Shown: positions 15,274-24,376 of the stretch, one piece after another
How positions within the stretch are numbered: the first letter of the stretch is position 1
How the letters are laid out: each line of letters starts with the position of its first letter
Assembly (NCBI RefSeq): GCF_009905255.1
Contig: NZ_CP047602.1
Location: forward strand, 1,302,001-1,366,000
Origin: Thermoanaerobacterium aotearoense
Lineage (GTDB): Bacteria > Bacillota > Thermoanaerobacteria > Thermoanaerobacterales > Thermoanaerobacteraceae
Direction of reading: 5' to 3'
Length of the DNA stretch: 64,000 nucleotides
Position numbers and translations under genes: made by a program
Notes under the pieces: generated by a model
What the model saw: the letters and a program-made list of their open reading frames with translations, nothing else
Database searches by the model: none
What the model was told of the DNA's origin: nothing

Positions 15274-15804
15274 TTGAAAGATATTAATCTTATACCCGAT
15301 GAGATAAAATTACTTGACGAAAAAAGGAAAAAGAATACCGTTGCCATGATAGGCGTTTTGATTGCGACTTTTGCGCTTATTTTTATTTTACTTTTGCCAA
15401 ATATGTATATCAACAATTTAGAAAAGCAAAAGTCTGCTTTAAACATCCAATTAAGCAGTTTAAAAGCAAAGAAAGATATGTATTCAACTATTAAAAGTAA
15501 AGAAGATTATTATTCAGAAAAAGAAAAAATAATAAAAGATTTGTCTAATAAAAAATTGAACATGACGGAAATGCTCAATGATATTTCGTCTAATATTCCA
15601 GAAAATGTTTCAATAACGGACATAAAATTTAATGGAAGTATGTTAGAAATAACAGGCGATTCTTATATGAATAAATACTTATCTGATTTCATGATGAATC
15701 TGAGAAAGTTAAAATATGTAGATGATGTTGATCTCTTAGATACAAAAAAATCTGATAACGGTTTGATTCAATATACTTTGCAAATTAAGATTAAGGTGGT
15801 ATAA
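15274..15804 (+). CDS. pilN: Type IV pilus assembly protein PilN
   Basis: The TTG start at 15274 has GGGGGGAGT upstream. The 176-residue protein begins KDINLIPDEI, the conserved PilN peptide that docks into PilM (INLLP-type motif). One membrane helix (about 25-45), a coiled coil and a small ferredoxin-like domain follow. Its position between pilM and pilO confirms the assignment. Confidence 0.9.
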   Translation: MKDINLIPDEIKLLDEKRKKNTVAMIGVLIATFALIFILLLPNMYINNLEKQKSALNIQLSSLKAKKDMYSTIKSKEDYYSEKEKIIKDLSNKKLNMTEMLNDISSNIPENVSITDIKFNGSMLEITGDSYMNKYLSDFMMNLRKLKYVDDVDLLDTKKSDNGLIQYTLQIKIKVV

Positions 15805-15808
15805 TTAT

Positions 15809-16600
15809 ATGAAACTGACCACGAGAGAAAAAATGCTAATAGGGGTATTGTTTATTGTCGCCTTCGTTGGCTTATATTATCAGTTTGTTTTAACAAAACA
15901 ACTGGCAATAGTAGATAAATTAAGACATGACATCATGACGTTACAGACAGAGGTGAATGATTACAATACATTAAGTGTAGATAAAATGAAAAACCGTTTA
16001 TCAGAGCTTGATAGGCAAATTGAAACATGCAATGAAGAACTTCCTGACAATGAAAATATTGAAAGCTTTGTAGTTTTGCTTGATGATGCAATCGCAAAGA
16101 CTGGTGTAAATTTTGAAGAGTTGAATTTTAATTCAACCGATAATCAATCGCAGAGTCCTGAAAATCAAACAAATAATAACAAAACCAGCAAGACAAAATA
16201 TGTAGAGATTCCTGTCAATATAAAAGTTGCAGGCGACTATTCAAAATTATCGAGTTTTATTGAAGAACTACAATCAATGCAAAGGCTTAGCAATATAAAA
16301 TCATTTGAGATAAGTAAAGATAATGAATCTAATAATTTACTGTTAAATATAGATATTGCGATATATTCCATGAGCAAAAAGGGTGGAAGCAATTTGAATC
16401 CATTTGAGGAAAGTGGGAAAAGTGATCCTTTTAAATCATTAGTTGAAGCGAATAAAGAAAATCAAAATACAAACGTTAATTCAAACAATCAGAATTCTTT
16501 GCAAGGAATTGACATAAACAAAATTATTTCAGATAGTATAAACAGTGCAATAAATAATGTTTCTAAAATTGCACCACCTACAGCAGCAAATAAGCAGTAA
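15809..16600 (+). CDS. pilO: Type IV pilus assembly protein PilO
   Basis: The 263-residue protein has one N-terminal membrane helix (about 8-27), a coiled coil (about 30-75), and a ferredoxin-like domain with [20 protein letters not shown], the conserved PilO signature. The last 60 residues are low-complexity and asparagine-rich ([16 protein letters not shown]). It heterodimerises with PilN. It is the last pilus gene; no secretin or lipoprotein (PilQ, PilP) follows, as expected for a Gram-positive envelope. Confidence 0.9.
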   Translation: MKLTTREKMLIGVLFIVAFVGLYYQFVLTKQLAIVDKLRHDIMTLQTEVNDYNTLSVDKMKNRLSELDRQIETCNEELPDNENIESFVVLLDDAIAKTGVNFEELNFNSTDNQSQSPENQTNNNKTSKTKYVEIPVNIKVAGDYSKLSSFIEELQSMQRLSNIKSFEISKDNESNNLLLNIDIAIYSMSKKGGSNLNPFEESGKSDPFKSLVEANKENQNTNVNSNNQNSLQGIDINKIISDSINSAINNVSKIAPPTAANKQ

Positions 16601-16632
16601 GAAAGTTATGCGTATTGGAGGATAAAATTTTA

Positions 16633-17148
16633 ATGAAGAACATCGCATTAACCGGATTTATGGCTACAGGAAAGACAGTTGTTGGCAAAAGAGTTGCTGA
16701 TATTTTAAGCTTCAGCTTTATTGATACTGATGATTTGATTGAAAAAATTTCTGGCATGAAGATTCCGGAAATTTTTGATAAATACGGTGAAAAATATTTT
16801 AGAGGAATTGAAAAAATTGCTGTTGCAAGAGCTTCCAGATTAAAAAATCATGTCATATCGACTGGTGGTGGTGTTGTATTAAATCCTTCTAATATAGTAC
16901 AATTGAGAAAACATGGCGTAGTTATATGCTTAAAGGCAAATCCAGAGGTAATTTTGAGAAATATTGGAGATAATGACAAAAGACCAATACTTGCTACTGG
17001 TGACGTTTATGAAAAGATAAAAGCTCTTTTAGCAGAAAGACAGCACTATTATGAATTTGCAGATTATACTATTGATGTTTCAAATATGTCTATAAATGAT
17101 GTGGCTTTGACAGTAGTAGATGTATATTCGAAATTAAAAACAAGATAA
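16633..17148 (+). CDS. aroK: Shikimate kinase
   Basis: AroK phosphorylates shikimate with ATP. From the ATG at 16633 (GGAGG at 16617-16621) it has 171 residues. Seen are the P-loop [12 protein letters not shown], the shikimate-binding DTDDLIE and FRGIEKIA, and the STGGGVV motif. An in-frame TTG at 16615 overlaps the ribosome-binding site and is not the start. It follows pilO by about 30 bp and may be read from the pilus transcript, with proB next. Confidence 0.95.
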   Translation: MKNIALTGFMATGKTVVGKRVADILSFSFIDTDDLIEKISGMKIPEIFDKYGEKYFRGIEKIAVARASRLKNHVISTGGGVVLNPSNIVQLRKHGVVICLKANPEVILRNIGDNDKRPILATGDVYEKIKALLAERQHYYEFADYTIDVSNMSINDVALTVVDVYSKLKTR

Positions 17149-17162
17149 AAAGTCGAGGGCAG

Positions 17163-18263
17163 ATGAATATGAAAATTGTCGTAAAAGTCGGAACAAGCAC
17201 ATTGACTTATGAAAACGGAAAATTGAATTTAGAAATGATGGAAAAAATTGTACGTCAAATATCTAATTTGCAAAACAAAGGCGATAAAGTTGTTCTTGTG
17301 ACATCTGGTGCAATTGGAGCTGGAATGGGAAAACTAAATATTTTGAAAAGACCTAAGACACTACCGGAAAAACAATCGTTGGCGGCAATTGGACAAGGAT
17401 TGCTGATTGGACTATATGAAAAATTTTTTAATGAATATGGGAAGACTACAGCTCAGCTTTTACTTACAAAGGACGATTTTTCTATAAGAGAAAGGTACTT
17501 AAACATAAGCTATACATTATCAAACTTATTAAGGTATAATGTAGTTCCAATCATAAATGAAAATGATACTGTTACTGTAGATGAAATAAAAATAGGTGAC
17601 AATGATACTCTATCAGCACTTGTAGCAAGCATTGTAGAAGCGGATCTTTTAATTATATTGACTGATATTGATGGGCTATATGATAGAGATCCTAAAGCAG
17701 ATGGAGCTAAGCTGATAGATGTAGTTTATGATTTTTCTGATGCGCTTTTTGAAATTGCTGGTGGCTCTGGCACAGATTTTGGCACAGGTGGTATGTATAC
17801 GAAGATTCAAGCGGCAAAAATTTGTTACAACTCAGGTGTCAAAATGGTAATTGCCAATGGCAAGCTTGATAATGTTTTAAACAAGATTGTAGCAGGTGAA
17901 AGAATAGGGACAGTTTTTATGCCTGCTAAAAATCCTATCAGCAATAGAAAGGTATGGATCGCGTTCAATGCACAATTATCAGGTAAGCTGACTATTGATG
18001 ATGGGGCAAGACAGGCCATACTTGAAAATGGAAAAAGCTTATTGCCAAGTGGTATTATATCAACTGATGGAGAATATTCTGTAGGGGATTGTGTATCAAT
18101 ATATGATGAGCATGGAAAAGAGATTGCAAGAGGTTTGATTAATTATACATCTGACGAAGTTAGCAAAATAAAGGGTTTAAAATCAACTGAAATAGACAAA
18201 GTTTTAGGATATAAAAATTACGATGAAGTTGTCCACAGAGACAATTTAGTTGTCATAGTTTAA
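17163..18263 (+). CDS. proB: Glutamate 5-kinase
   Basis: ProB makes gamma-glutamyl phosphate, the first step of proline synthesis, and is normally feedback-inhibited by proline. The 366-residue protein has the amino-acid kinase domain (VVKVGTSTLT; VTSGAIGAGMGKL; INENDTVTVDE; TDIDGLYDRDP; the GTGGMYTKIQAA motif) and a C-terminal PUA domain from about residue 270 (SGIISTDGEYSVGDCVSI). The two-domain form is typical. proA follows after 44 bp. Confidence 0.96.
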   Translation: MNMKIVVKVGTSTLTYENGKLNLEMMEKIVRQISNLQNKGDKVVLVTSGAIGAGMGKLNILKRPKTLPEKQSLAAIGQGLLIGLYEKFFNEYGKTTAQLLLTKDDFSIRERYLNISYTLSNLLRYNVVPIINENDTVTVDEIKIGDNDTLSALVASIVEADLLIILTDIDGLYDRDPKADGAKLIDVVYDFSDALFEIAGGSGTDFGTGGMYTKIQAAKICYNSGVKMVIANGKLDNVLNKIVAGERIGTVFMPAKNPISNRKVWIAFNAQLSGKLTIDDGARQAILENGKSLLPSGIISTDGEYSVGDCVSIYDEHGKEIARGLINYTSDEVSKIKGLKSTEIDKVLGYKNYDEVVHRDNLVVIV

Positions 18264-18279
18264 CTTAATAGTGTATAAT
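18250..18279 (+). promoter_or_regulatory. Candidate sigma-A promoter for proA
   Basis: TTGTCA (18250-18255) and TATAAT (18274-18279) are separated by 18 bp at the proB/proA junction. The -10 box is perfect. It would allow proA to be expressed separately from proB. Confidence 0.45.
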
Positions 18280-18307
18280 AAAATGTTGTGTAAGGAGGAC
18301 TAAAAAT

Positions 18308-19552
18308 ATGGAAGTCGATTTAAAAGCCGATGCTGCCAAGAAGGCGTCAAGGATACTTGCAATTCTTGATGAAAACATTAAAAATGAAGCGCTTAAAAAT
18401 ATGGCTTTGAAGCTTGTGGAAAATAAGCGCGAAATATTAGAGGCAAATGAAAAAGACGTTTCGATTGCAAAGGCGAAGGGAGTAAAGGAATCATTAATTG
18501 ATAGGCTTAAGTTAAACGAAAAGCGAATAGAAGGTATGGCAAATGGGCTTAGAGAGATAGCCATGCTTCCTGATCCTGTTGGAAATATAGAAGAAATGTG
18601 GAAAAGGCCCAATGGTCTTCAAATCGGGAAAATGCGCTGCCCAATCGGAGTCATAGGCATAATTTACGAATCGAGGCCAAATGTAACAGCCGATGCTGCA
18701 GGGTTATGCTTGAAATCAGGAAATGCAGTTATTTTAAAAGGTGGCAGTGATGCAATAAACTCCAATATAGCCATTGTTAAGGTTATTTCAAGCGCGGCAG
18801 AAGAATGCGGCATTCCAAAAGGAGCCATTCAACTTATTGAGAATACAGACAGAGAAGAAGTAAATCGCATGATGAAGTTAAATGGTAAGATAGATTTAAT
18901 TATACCAAGGGGTGGTGCAAATCTAATACAAAATGTTATACAAAATTCAACGGTACCTGTTATTGAAACTGGAGTAGGAAATTGTCACGTGTTTGTTGAT
19001 TCAGATGCTGATTTGGAAAAGGCTATTAATATCATTGTGAATGCTAAAACTCAAAGACCTGGTGTATGTAACGCTATTGAAACAGTTCTTATCCATAAAG
19101 ACTTGGCGGAAGATTTTTTGCCTGTTATGGTGGATAAACTTGCATCTTTGGGGGTAGAAATACGAGGCTGCAATATGACAAAATCCATCTGCCCTAATGT
19201 AAAAGAAGCGACTGAAGACGATTGGAAAACAGAGTACTTAGATTTGATACTGGCTGTTAAAGTTGTGGAAAGCATTGATGAAGCGATTGACCACATAGCT
19301 AAATATTCTTCTGGTCATTCTGAAAGCATTATTACAGAAAACTATACAAATGCAATGAAATTTTTGAAAGCAGTTGATTCAGCAGCTGTATATGTAAATG
19401 CATCTACAAGATTTACTGACGGAGGAGAGTTTGGATTTGGTGCAGAAATAGGCATTAGCACACAAAAAATGCATGCAAGAGGCCCCATGGGGCTTAAAGA
19501 ATTGACCACATACAAATATGTAATTTTAGGAAATGGTCAAATAAGAGAATAA
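18308..19552 (+). CDS. proA: Gamma-glutamyl phosphate reductase
   Basis: ProA reduces gamma-glutamyl phosphate to glutamate semialdehyde with NADPH. The 414-residue protein is of normal length. The aldehyde-dehydrogenase fold shows GVIGIIYESRPNVT, the motif LKSGNAVILKGGSDA, the catalytic cysteine in QRPGVCNAIET and the C-terminal FGFGAEIGISTQKMHARGPM. AAGGAGGAC lies ahead of the ATG. It pairs with proB. Confidence 0.97.
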   Translation: MEVDLKADAAKKASRILAILDENIKNEALKNMALKLVENKREILEANEKDVSIAKAKGVKESLIDRLKLNEKRIEGMANGLREIAMLPDPVGNIEEMWKRPNGLQIGKMRCPIGVIGIIYESRPNVTADAAGLCLKSGNAVILKGGSDAINSNIAIVKVISSAAEECGIPKGAIQLIENTDREEVNRMMKLNGKIDLIIPRGGANLIQNVIQNSTVPVIETGVGNCHVFVDSDADLEKAINIIVNAKTQRPGVCNAIETVLIHKDLAEDFLPVMVDKLASLGVEIRGCNMTKSICPNVKEATEDDWKTEYLDLILAVKVVESIDEAIDHIAKYSSGHSESIITENYTNAMKFLKAVDSAAVYVNASTRFTDGGEFGFGAEIGISTQKMHARGPMGLKELTTYKYVILGNGQIRE

Positions 19553-19574
19553 ATTTTAAAGTGAGGTTTTTAAT

Positions 19575-20021
19575 ATGAAGAGAGTTCTTATTATACATGG
19601 GCCGAATTTGAATCTGACTGGTAGCAGAGAGATAAGCATTTACGGAGAGGTAAGTTTTGATGAAATAAACAATATAATTAAGAGAGAAGCTTCGAAACTT
19701 GAGTTGGCTGTCAAAATTCAGCAGTCTAATAGCGAGGGTGAGATCATAGATTTTATTCATTCTGCAAAGAATAATTTTGATGCCATAATAATAAATCCTG
19801 GTGCTTACTCACATTATAGCTATGCAATAATGGATGCAATAGGTGCTATAGATATACCAGTAATAGAGGTGCATCTTTCAAACATACAAAAAAGGGAAGA
19901 TTTTCGGCATGTTTCTGTGACTGCTACTAAATGTCTTGGACAAATATCAGGTTTTGGACCTTTTAGCTATGTCTTGGCTTTAAATGCAGTTAAATTATTA
20001 GAAGACAATTTAAAGGAGTGA
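19575..20021 (+). CDS. aroQ: Type II 3-dehydroquinate dehydratase
   Basis: AroQ converts 3-dehydroquinate to 3-dehydroshikimate. The 148-residue dodecameric-type enzyme has the opening [14 protein letters not shown], the active-site tyrosine in [37 protein letters not shown] and [15 protein letters not shown]. All key residues are present. It lies 22 bp after proA and 4 bp before the peptidase gene. Confidence 0.97.
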   Translation: MKRVLIIHGPNLNLTGSREISIYGEVSFDEINNIIKREASKLELAVKIQQSNSEGEIIDFIHSAKNNFDAIIINPGAYSHYSYAIMDAIGAIDIPVIEVHLSNIQKREDFRHVSVTATKCLGQISGFGPFSYVLALNAVKLLEDNLKE

Positions 20022-20025
20022 TAGT

Positions 20026-21090
20026 TTGAAAAACAGATTAAATGAAGCTAAAAAATTGTTAAGTGAAAAAGGATTAGATAGCTTTTTGATTTTTAAACCC
20101 GTAAATGTCACATATTTGACTGGATTTACAGGCGACGATAGCGTTGCTATTGTAGGTCTCAATGAGTCATATTTTATCACAGACTCAAGGTATACTGAGC
20201 AGGCTTCCTATGAAGTTAAAGACTTTAAAATAGTAGAACACAAATCAGATATTTTTGAAGCAATAAGAGATTGCATATCAAATATGGGTGCTGATAGACT
20301 TGGATTTGAAGGAAACTACATAACTTTTGAACAGTACAATAAATTGAAAGACATTTTACAAATAGAGCTGAAATCTGAAAATGGCTTTGTGGAATCTTTA
20401 AGAGAGATAAAAGATGAAATAGAAATAGAAAATATCAAAAAGGCACAGTATATTACAGATGAAACCTTCAAATACTTTTTGAATTTTATAAAGCCTGGCA
20501 TGAAAGAAAAAGATGTGGCTTTAGAGATGGAATATTACATGAAAAAGCTTGGTGCAGAAGAAAAATCTTTTGATTTTATAGTTGCATCTGGCAAAAGATC
20601 TTCAATGCCACATGGAAAAGCTTCTGATAAAATCGTTGAATATGGCGATTTTGTAACATTCGATTATGGCTGCAAAGTAAATGGGTATTGTTCTGACATG
20701 ACAAGAACTGTTGTCGTTGGAAAAGCAAATGACAAGCAGCGAGAAATATACAATATAGTTTTAGAAGCACAGGTGAATGCAATCAGCAATTTAAAAGCGG
20801 GAATGATAGAAAAAGATGGTGACTATCTTGCAAGAAAGGTGATCATTGATAAAGGCTATGGTGATTATTTTGGTCATTCATTAGGTCATGGTGTAGGATT
20901 AGAGATACATGAAAATCCTTTTATGGGTCCTAAGAAGACAAATTTATTAAAAGCTGGAATGGTTGTTACAGTTGAACCAGGGATATATATTCCTAATTTC
21001 TCTGGCGTTAGAATAGAAGATATGGTATTATTAAAAGAGGATGGCGTTATAGATTTGACAAATTCGCCAAAGGAATTAATTGAAGTTTAA
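20026..21090 (+). CDS. M24-family Xaa-Pro aminopeptidase
   Basis: The 354-residue protein removes N-terminal residues ahead of proline. The N-terminal creatinase domain (about 1-125) is followed by a pita-bread M24 domain. The metal ligands are visible: FDYGCKVNGYCSDMTRT, HSLGHGVGLEIHE, VTVEPGIYIP and GVRIEDMVL. The TTG start at 20026 follows AAAGGAGTGATAG. Gene order aroQ-peptidase-efp is common in Firmicutes. Confidence 0.93.
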   Translation: MKNRLNEAKKLLSEKGLDSFLIFKPVNVTYLTGFTGDDSVAIVGLNESYFITDSRYTEQASYEVKDFKIVEHKSDIFEAIRDCISNMGADRLGFEGNYITFEQYNKLKDILQIELKSENGFVESLREIKDEIEIENIKKAQYITDETFKYFLNFIKPGMKEKDVALEMEYYMKKLGAEEKSFDFIVASGKRSSMPHGKASDKIVEYGDFVTFDYGCKVNGYCSDMTRTVVVGKANDKQREIYNIVLEAQVNAISNLKAGMIEKDGDYLARKVIIDKGYGDYFGHSLGHGVGLEIHENPFMGPKKTNLLKAGMVVTVEPGIYIPNFSGVRIEDMVLLKEDGVIDLTNSPKELIEV

Positions 21091-21111
21091 CTAATGATGG
21101 AGGGATTTTAA

Positions 21112-21669
21112 TTGGTATCAGCAGGAGAATTCAGAAAAGGGATGACTATTGACATTGATGGTCAAGTTTTTACGGTTGTAGATTTTCAACACGTAAAACC
21201 TGGGAAAGGAGCTGCTTTCGTCAGAACAAGGTTAAAAAACGTCATAACAGGTGCTGTTGTAGAGAGAACTTTTAACCCAACTGAAAAAGTTGATGAGGCA
21301 GTCATAGAAAGAAAAGATATGCAGTATCTTTACAATGATGGCAATCTATACTACTTCATGGATACTGAGACATACGAGCAGATTCCTTTGAATTACGAAA
21401 AAGTCGAAGATGCCATGAAATTTTTAAAAGAGAATATGATAGCAACAATAAAATTCTATAAAGGTGAGGCCTTTTCAGTAGAACCTCCTACTTTTGTAGA
21501 ATTAGAAGTTGTTGAGACGGAACCTGGATTTAAAGGTGATACCGCAACAGGTGGTTCGAAACCTGCTAAAGTTGAAACAGGAGCCATCATTCAAGTTCCG
21601 CTATTTGTAAATCAAGGTGATGTTATAAAGATTGATACGAGGACATCAGAGTATCTGGAAAGAGTATAG
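21112..21669 (+). CDS. efp: Elongation factor P
   Basis: EF-P relieves ribosome stalling at consecutive prolines. The 185-residue protein has three domains and the expected modification loop [12 protein letters not shown] with a lysine at the tip, and the C-terminal [21 protein letters not shown] start at 21112 has GGAGGG upstream. Length is normal. Confidence 0.97.
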   Translation: MVSAGEFRKGMTIDIDGQVFTVVDFQHVKPGKGAAFVRTRLKNVITGAVVERTFNPTEKVDEAVIERKDMQYLYNDGNLYYFMDTETYEQIPLNYEKVEDAMKFLKENMIATIKFYKGEAFSVEPPTFVELEVVETEPGFKGDTATGGSKPAKVETGAIIQVPLFVNQGDVIKIDTRTSEYLERV

Positions 21670-21714
21670 TTTTGCACCTTTTAAAAAATAATAGTAAAGG
21701 AGGAGGTATGTAAG

Positions 21715-22113
21715 ATGGAGTATTTGTATGAGCGCATATCGTATTTAAGAGGCTTAGTAGATGGGTTGGATATTGACGAAAAATCAAAAGAAGGCAAAGT
21801 TTTAATTGCCATCATTGATGCGCTGGAAGACTTTGCAGATGCCATTAATGATCTTGAGGCCTCACAATCAGAGCTTGATGATTATGTAGGTGCCATTGAT
21901 GAAGATTTGTCAGAAGTAGAAGATGAAATATACGATGACGAATCTGATGATGAGTACGATTATGTTGAAGTTGAATGTCCCAACTGTCACATGCTTATGA
22001 GCGTGGAAGATGAGCTTTTAGACGATGAAGACGCGGAAATTGTTTGCCCCCATTGCAATGAGACAGTTAACGTAAAAGATGTAATAATATATGAAGATGA
22101 TGACAAAGAATAG
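21715..22113 (+). CDS. Acidic protein with C-terminal zinc ribbon (CD1247-N-domain type)
   Basis: The 132-residue protein begins MEYLYERISYLRGLVDGLDI, the opening of the clostridial CD1247 N-terminal domain family, followed by a very acidic linker (DEDLSEVEDEIYDDESDDEYD). A zinc-ribbon end carries CPNCHMLM and CPHCNET. No function is established for the family. A strong ribosome-binding site (AAGGAGGAGG) and a good terminator downstream suggest high expression. It closes the transcript before the spoIIIA operon. Confidence 0.75.
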   Translation: MEYLYERISYLRGLVDGLDIDEKSKEGKVLIAIIDALEDFADAINDLEASQSELDDYVGAIDEDLSEVEDEIYDDESDDEYDYVEVECPNCHMLMSVEDELLDDEDAEIVCPHCNETVNVKDVIIYEDDDKE

Positions 22114-22137
22114 CTATTAAAATCAAATAGCGTAAAA

Positions 22138-22171
22138 ATGCTCACTAAATTATTTAGTGGGCATTTTTTTA
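22138..22171 (+). terminator. Rho-independent terminator before spoIIIA
   Basis: The arms ATGCTCACTAAA (22138-22149) and TTTAGTGGGCAT (22153-22164) pair, with one G.T, around TTA and are followed by seven T. This is a strong terminator. Confidence 0.9.
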
Positions 22172-22224
22172 TTCATAAATATTTATACTCCTAAATATAA
22201 TTTTTGTAGAGAGGGGGACATGTA

Positions 22225-23229
22225 ATGATAAACAAAAGCAAAAATTACGATGATCTATTGTATTCTTTACCATTAAATATAAGAAACATAATCATAAAGT
22301 TAGATGAGTATTTAAAGGAAGGATTGGAGGAAATAAGGCTTAGAATCGATAAACCATTGATGGTTTACGTGAATAATCAAGAAAGGTTTTTATCTGCTGA
22401 TGGAAATATAGTTAATTCTCCAAATTTGGCGTATATAGTCACAAATGAAGATTGTGAAAAAGCATTGCAGCTTATTTCTAAATCATCCATATATGCTTTT
22501 GAGAATGAGCTTAGAAATGGATATATTACGATAAAAGGTGGATATAGAGTAGGAATATGTGGTAAATGTGTCATCGACGGTGAATCTGTAAAAACAATTG
22601 TAAACATATCTGGCTTTAATTACAGAATAATGCGGCAATGTATCGGTTCGTCAGATGAAATAATGAGGTACATTGTAAAATATCCAGACGTAGTGAATAA
22701 CACGTTGATAATTTCACCTCCACAATGTGGTAAAACAACGCTTATAAGAGATATAGCTCGCAATATTAGCAATGGAATGCCTGAATTGAATTTCCAAGGA
22801 GAGAAGGTATCAATTGTAGATGAAAGATCAGAAATAGCTGCATGTTTTAAAGGCATTCCGCAAAACGATGTTGGATACCGGACGGATGTACTGGATTTAT
22901 GTCCAAAACATATTGGCATTTTAATGATGATAAGATCTATGTCACCAAAAGTCATAATAACTGACGAAATAGGTAAAGTTGAGGATATATCGTCTATTCA
23001 CGAAGCACTTAATGCAGGAGTAAGCATAATTACGACAGTTCATGGAAACGGCATAGAAGATGTGGCGAGGAAAAAGTACATTGATGAAATGTTAAATAAT
23101 AGAGAGTTTGATAGGTATGTGATTTTAAGCCGCAAATTAGGAGCAGGTACTATAGAAGCCATTCTTGACAGAGATTTTAATGCGATTTTTAAAGGCCCTT
23201 ATAGAAAGGAATGTAAGACAATATGCTGA
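22225..23229 (+). CDS. spoIIIAA: Stage III sporulation protein AA (ATPase of the SpoIIIA-SpoIIQ channel)
   Basis: SpoIIIAA is the secretion-type ATPase of the feeding-tube channel between mother cell and forespore. The 334-residue protein has the clostridial N-terminal region (EEIRLRIDKPLMVYVN), Walker A PPQCGKTTLIRDIAR, IVDERSEIAACF, and Walker B VIITDEIGKVED. It starts the eight-gene spoIIIA operon; its last 7 nt overlap spoIIIAB. Sigma-E control is expected from Bacillus, but I could not identify a clear promoter. Confidence 0.96.
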   Translation: MINKSKNYDDLLYSLPLNIRNIIIKLDEYLKEGLEEIRLRIDKPLMVYVNNQERFLSADGNIVNSPNLAYIVTNEDCEKALQLISKSSIYAFENELRNGYITIKGGYRVGICGKCVIDGESVKTIVNISGFNYRIMRQCIGSSDEIMRYIVKYPDVVNNTLIISPPQCGKTTLIRDIARNISNGMPELNFQGEKVSIVDERSEIAACFKGIPQNDVGYRTDVLDLCPKHIGILMMIRSMSPKVIITDEIGKVEDISSIHEALNAGVSIITTVHGNGIEDVARKKYIDEMLNNREFDRYVILSRKLGAGTIEAILDRDFNAIFKGPYRKECKTIC

Positions 23230-23738
23230 AAATCGTTGGAATGGTTCTGGTTCTAATTTCATCTGCCATGATAGGTTATATGAAAGCACTTAAATATACA
23301 TTAAGACGACAAACATTAAGATCTTTTTTATCCAGCCTAAACTTGCTTATAACTGAAATAACCTACAGCCAAATAACATTGTCTGAAGCATTTGCAAAGT
23401 TATCTGAGACATCAGAATCAGGCGTCGGAAGATTTTTTTTATTGGTATCTCGAATTTTAAATTCAAATGAAGGGTATACGGCTGGTGAAGCATGGGAAAT
23501 TGCACTTGATAAAGTTGAAAACATAAATTTAAGCCAGGATGACATAAAAATACTAAAATCGTTCGGAAAAGGCCTCGGAAATTCAGACATATATAATCAA
23601 GAAAAGAATTTCAAATTAGCTTCCGAATTATTAAAAAAACAGCTTACTGATGCTGAGGAGTCAAGCAGAAAAAATGAAAGATTGTATAAAAGCCTTGGCA
23701 TATTGATAGGAATTGCTGTAGTTATCATATTTCTATAG
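23223..23738 (+). CDS. spoIIIAB: Stage III sporulation protein AB
   Basis: The 171-residue membrane protein has an N-terminal helix (VLISSAMIGYMKALKY), a helical domain with LLITEITYSQITLSEAFAKL, and a C-terminal helix (LGILIGIAVVIIFL). It resembles GspF-type platform proteins and works with SpoIIIAA in the channel. It overlaps spoIIIAA by 7 nt. Confidence 0.94.
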   Translation: MLKIVGMVLVLISSAMIGYMKALKYTLRRQTLRSFLSSLNLLITEITYSQITLSEAFAKLSETSESGVGRFFLLVSRILNSNEGYTAGEAWEIALDKVENINLSQDDIKILKSFGKGLGNSDIYNQEKNFKLASELLKKQLTDAEESSRKNERLYKSLGILIGIAVVIIFL

Positions 23739-23752
23739 AGGAGGTAGTGATT

Positions 23753-23950
23753 TTGAGCATAGATATAATTTTTAAAATTGCTGCAATCGGAATCTTAGTT
23801 ACTGTTCTTAATCAGATTCTTATAAGGTCTGGGAGAGAAGAACAAGCCATGATGGTTACATTGGCAGGAGTAGTAGTGGTATTGATGATGGTAATTACAA
23901 TGATAAACAATCTATTTACTGCCGTAAAAACGATATTCCAGTTGTATTGA
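23753..23950 (+). CDS. spoIIIAC: Stage III sporulation protein AC
   Basis: A 65-residue protein with two membrane helices. I chose the TTG at 23753, because GGAGG then lies about 8 nt upstream and the N-terminus (SIDIIFKIAAIGIL) aligns with the Bacillus protein; an in-frame GTG at 23747 is too near the ribosome-binding site. Function within the channel complex is not resolved in the family. Confidence 0.92.
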   Translation: MSIDIIFKIAAIGILVTVLNQILIRSGREEQAMMVTLAGVVVVLMMVITMINNLFTAVKTIFQLY

Positions 23951-23979
23951 ATATATTAACAAACGAAAGGAAATCTTTT

Positions 23980-24366
23980 ATGGAAATCATTCAGATTGTA
24001 GCAATTGGTATCATATGTGTAATAATTCTTTCACTGTTTAGAGAGAATTTTGAAGATGTCGCTATCATAATAAGTTTATCTGCCAGCATACTCATATTTT
24101 TTATCATTATTCCCAAAATCAGCAATATAATAACCGTTTTAAACACAATTGCGGATAAAAGCGGCATAAACAGCATCTACGTAAAAACAATTCTTAAAAT
24201 AATAGGAGTTGCATATATTGCAGAATTAGGAGTGCAGATTTCTAACGATGCAGATGAAAAAAATATAGCTACAAAGATCGAATTGGCAGGGAAAATAATA
24301 ATCATTTTTTTATCCCTCCCAATTATTATAGCATTGGTGGACACTATTGTCTCCATACTGCCGTGA
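23980..24366 (+). CDS. spoIIIAD: Stage III sporulation protein AD
   Basis: From the ATG at 23980 the protein has 128 residues, beginning MEIIQIVAIGII as in relatives; the longer frame from 23947 is rejected. Several membrane helices and the conserved ILKIIGVAYIAELGVQIS followed by KIELAGKIIIIF are visible. It sits between spoIIIAC and spoIIIAE, overlapping neither after start correction. Confidence 0.93.
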   Translation: MEIIQIVAIGIICVIILSLFRENFEDVAIIISLSASILIFFIIIPKISNIITVLNTIADKSGINSIYVKTILKIIGVAYIAELGVQISNDADEKNIATKIELAGKIIIIFLSLPIIIALVDTIVSILP

Positions 24367-24376
24367 GGTGATAAAC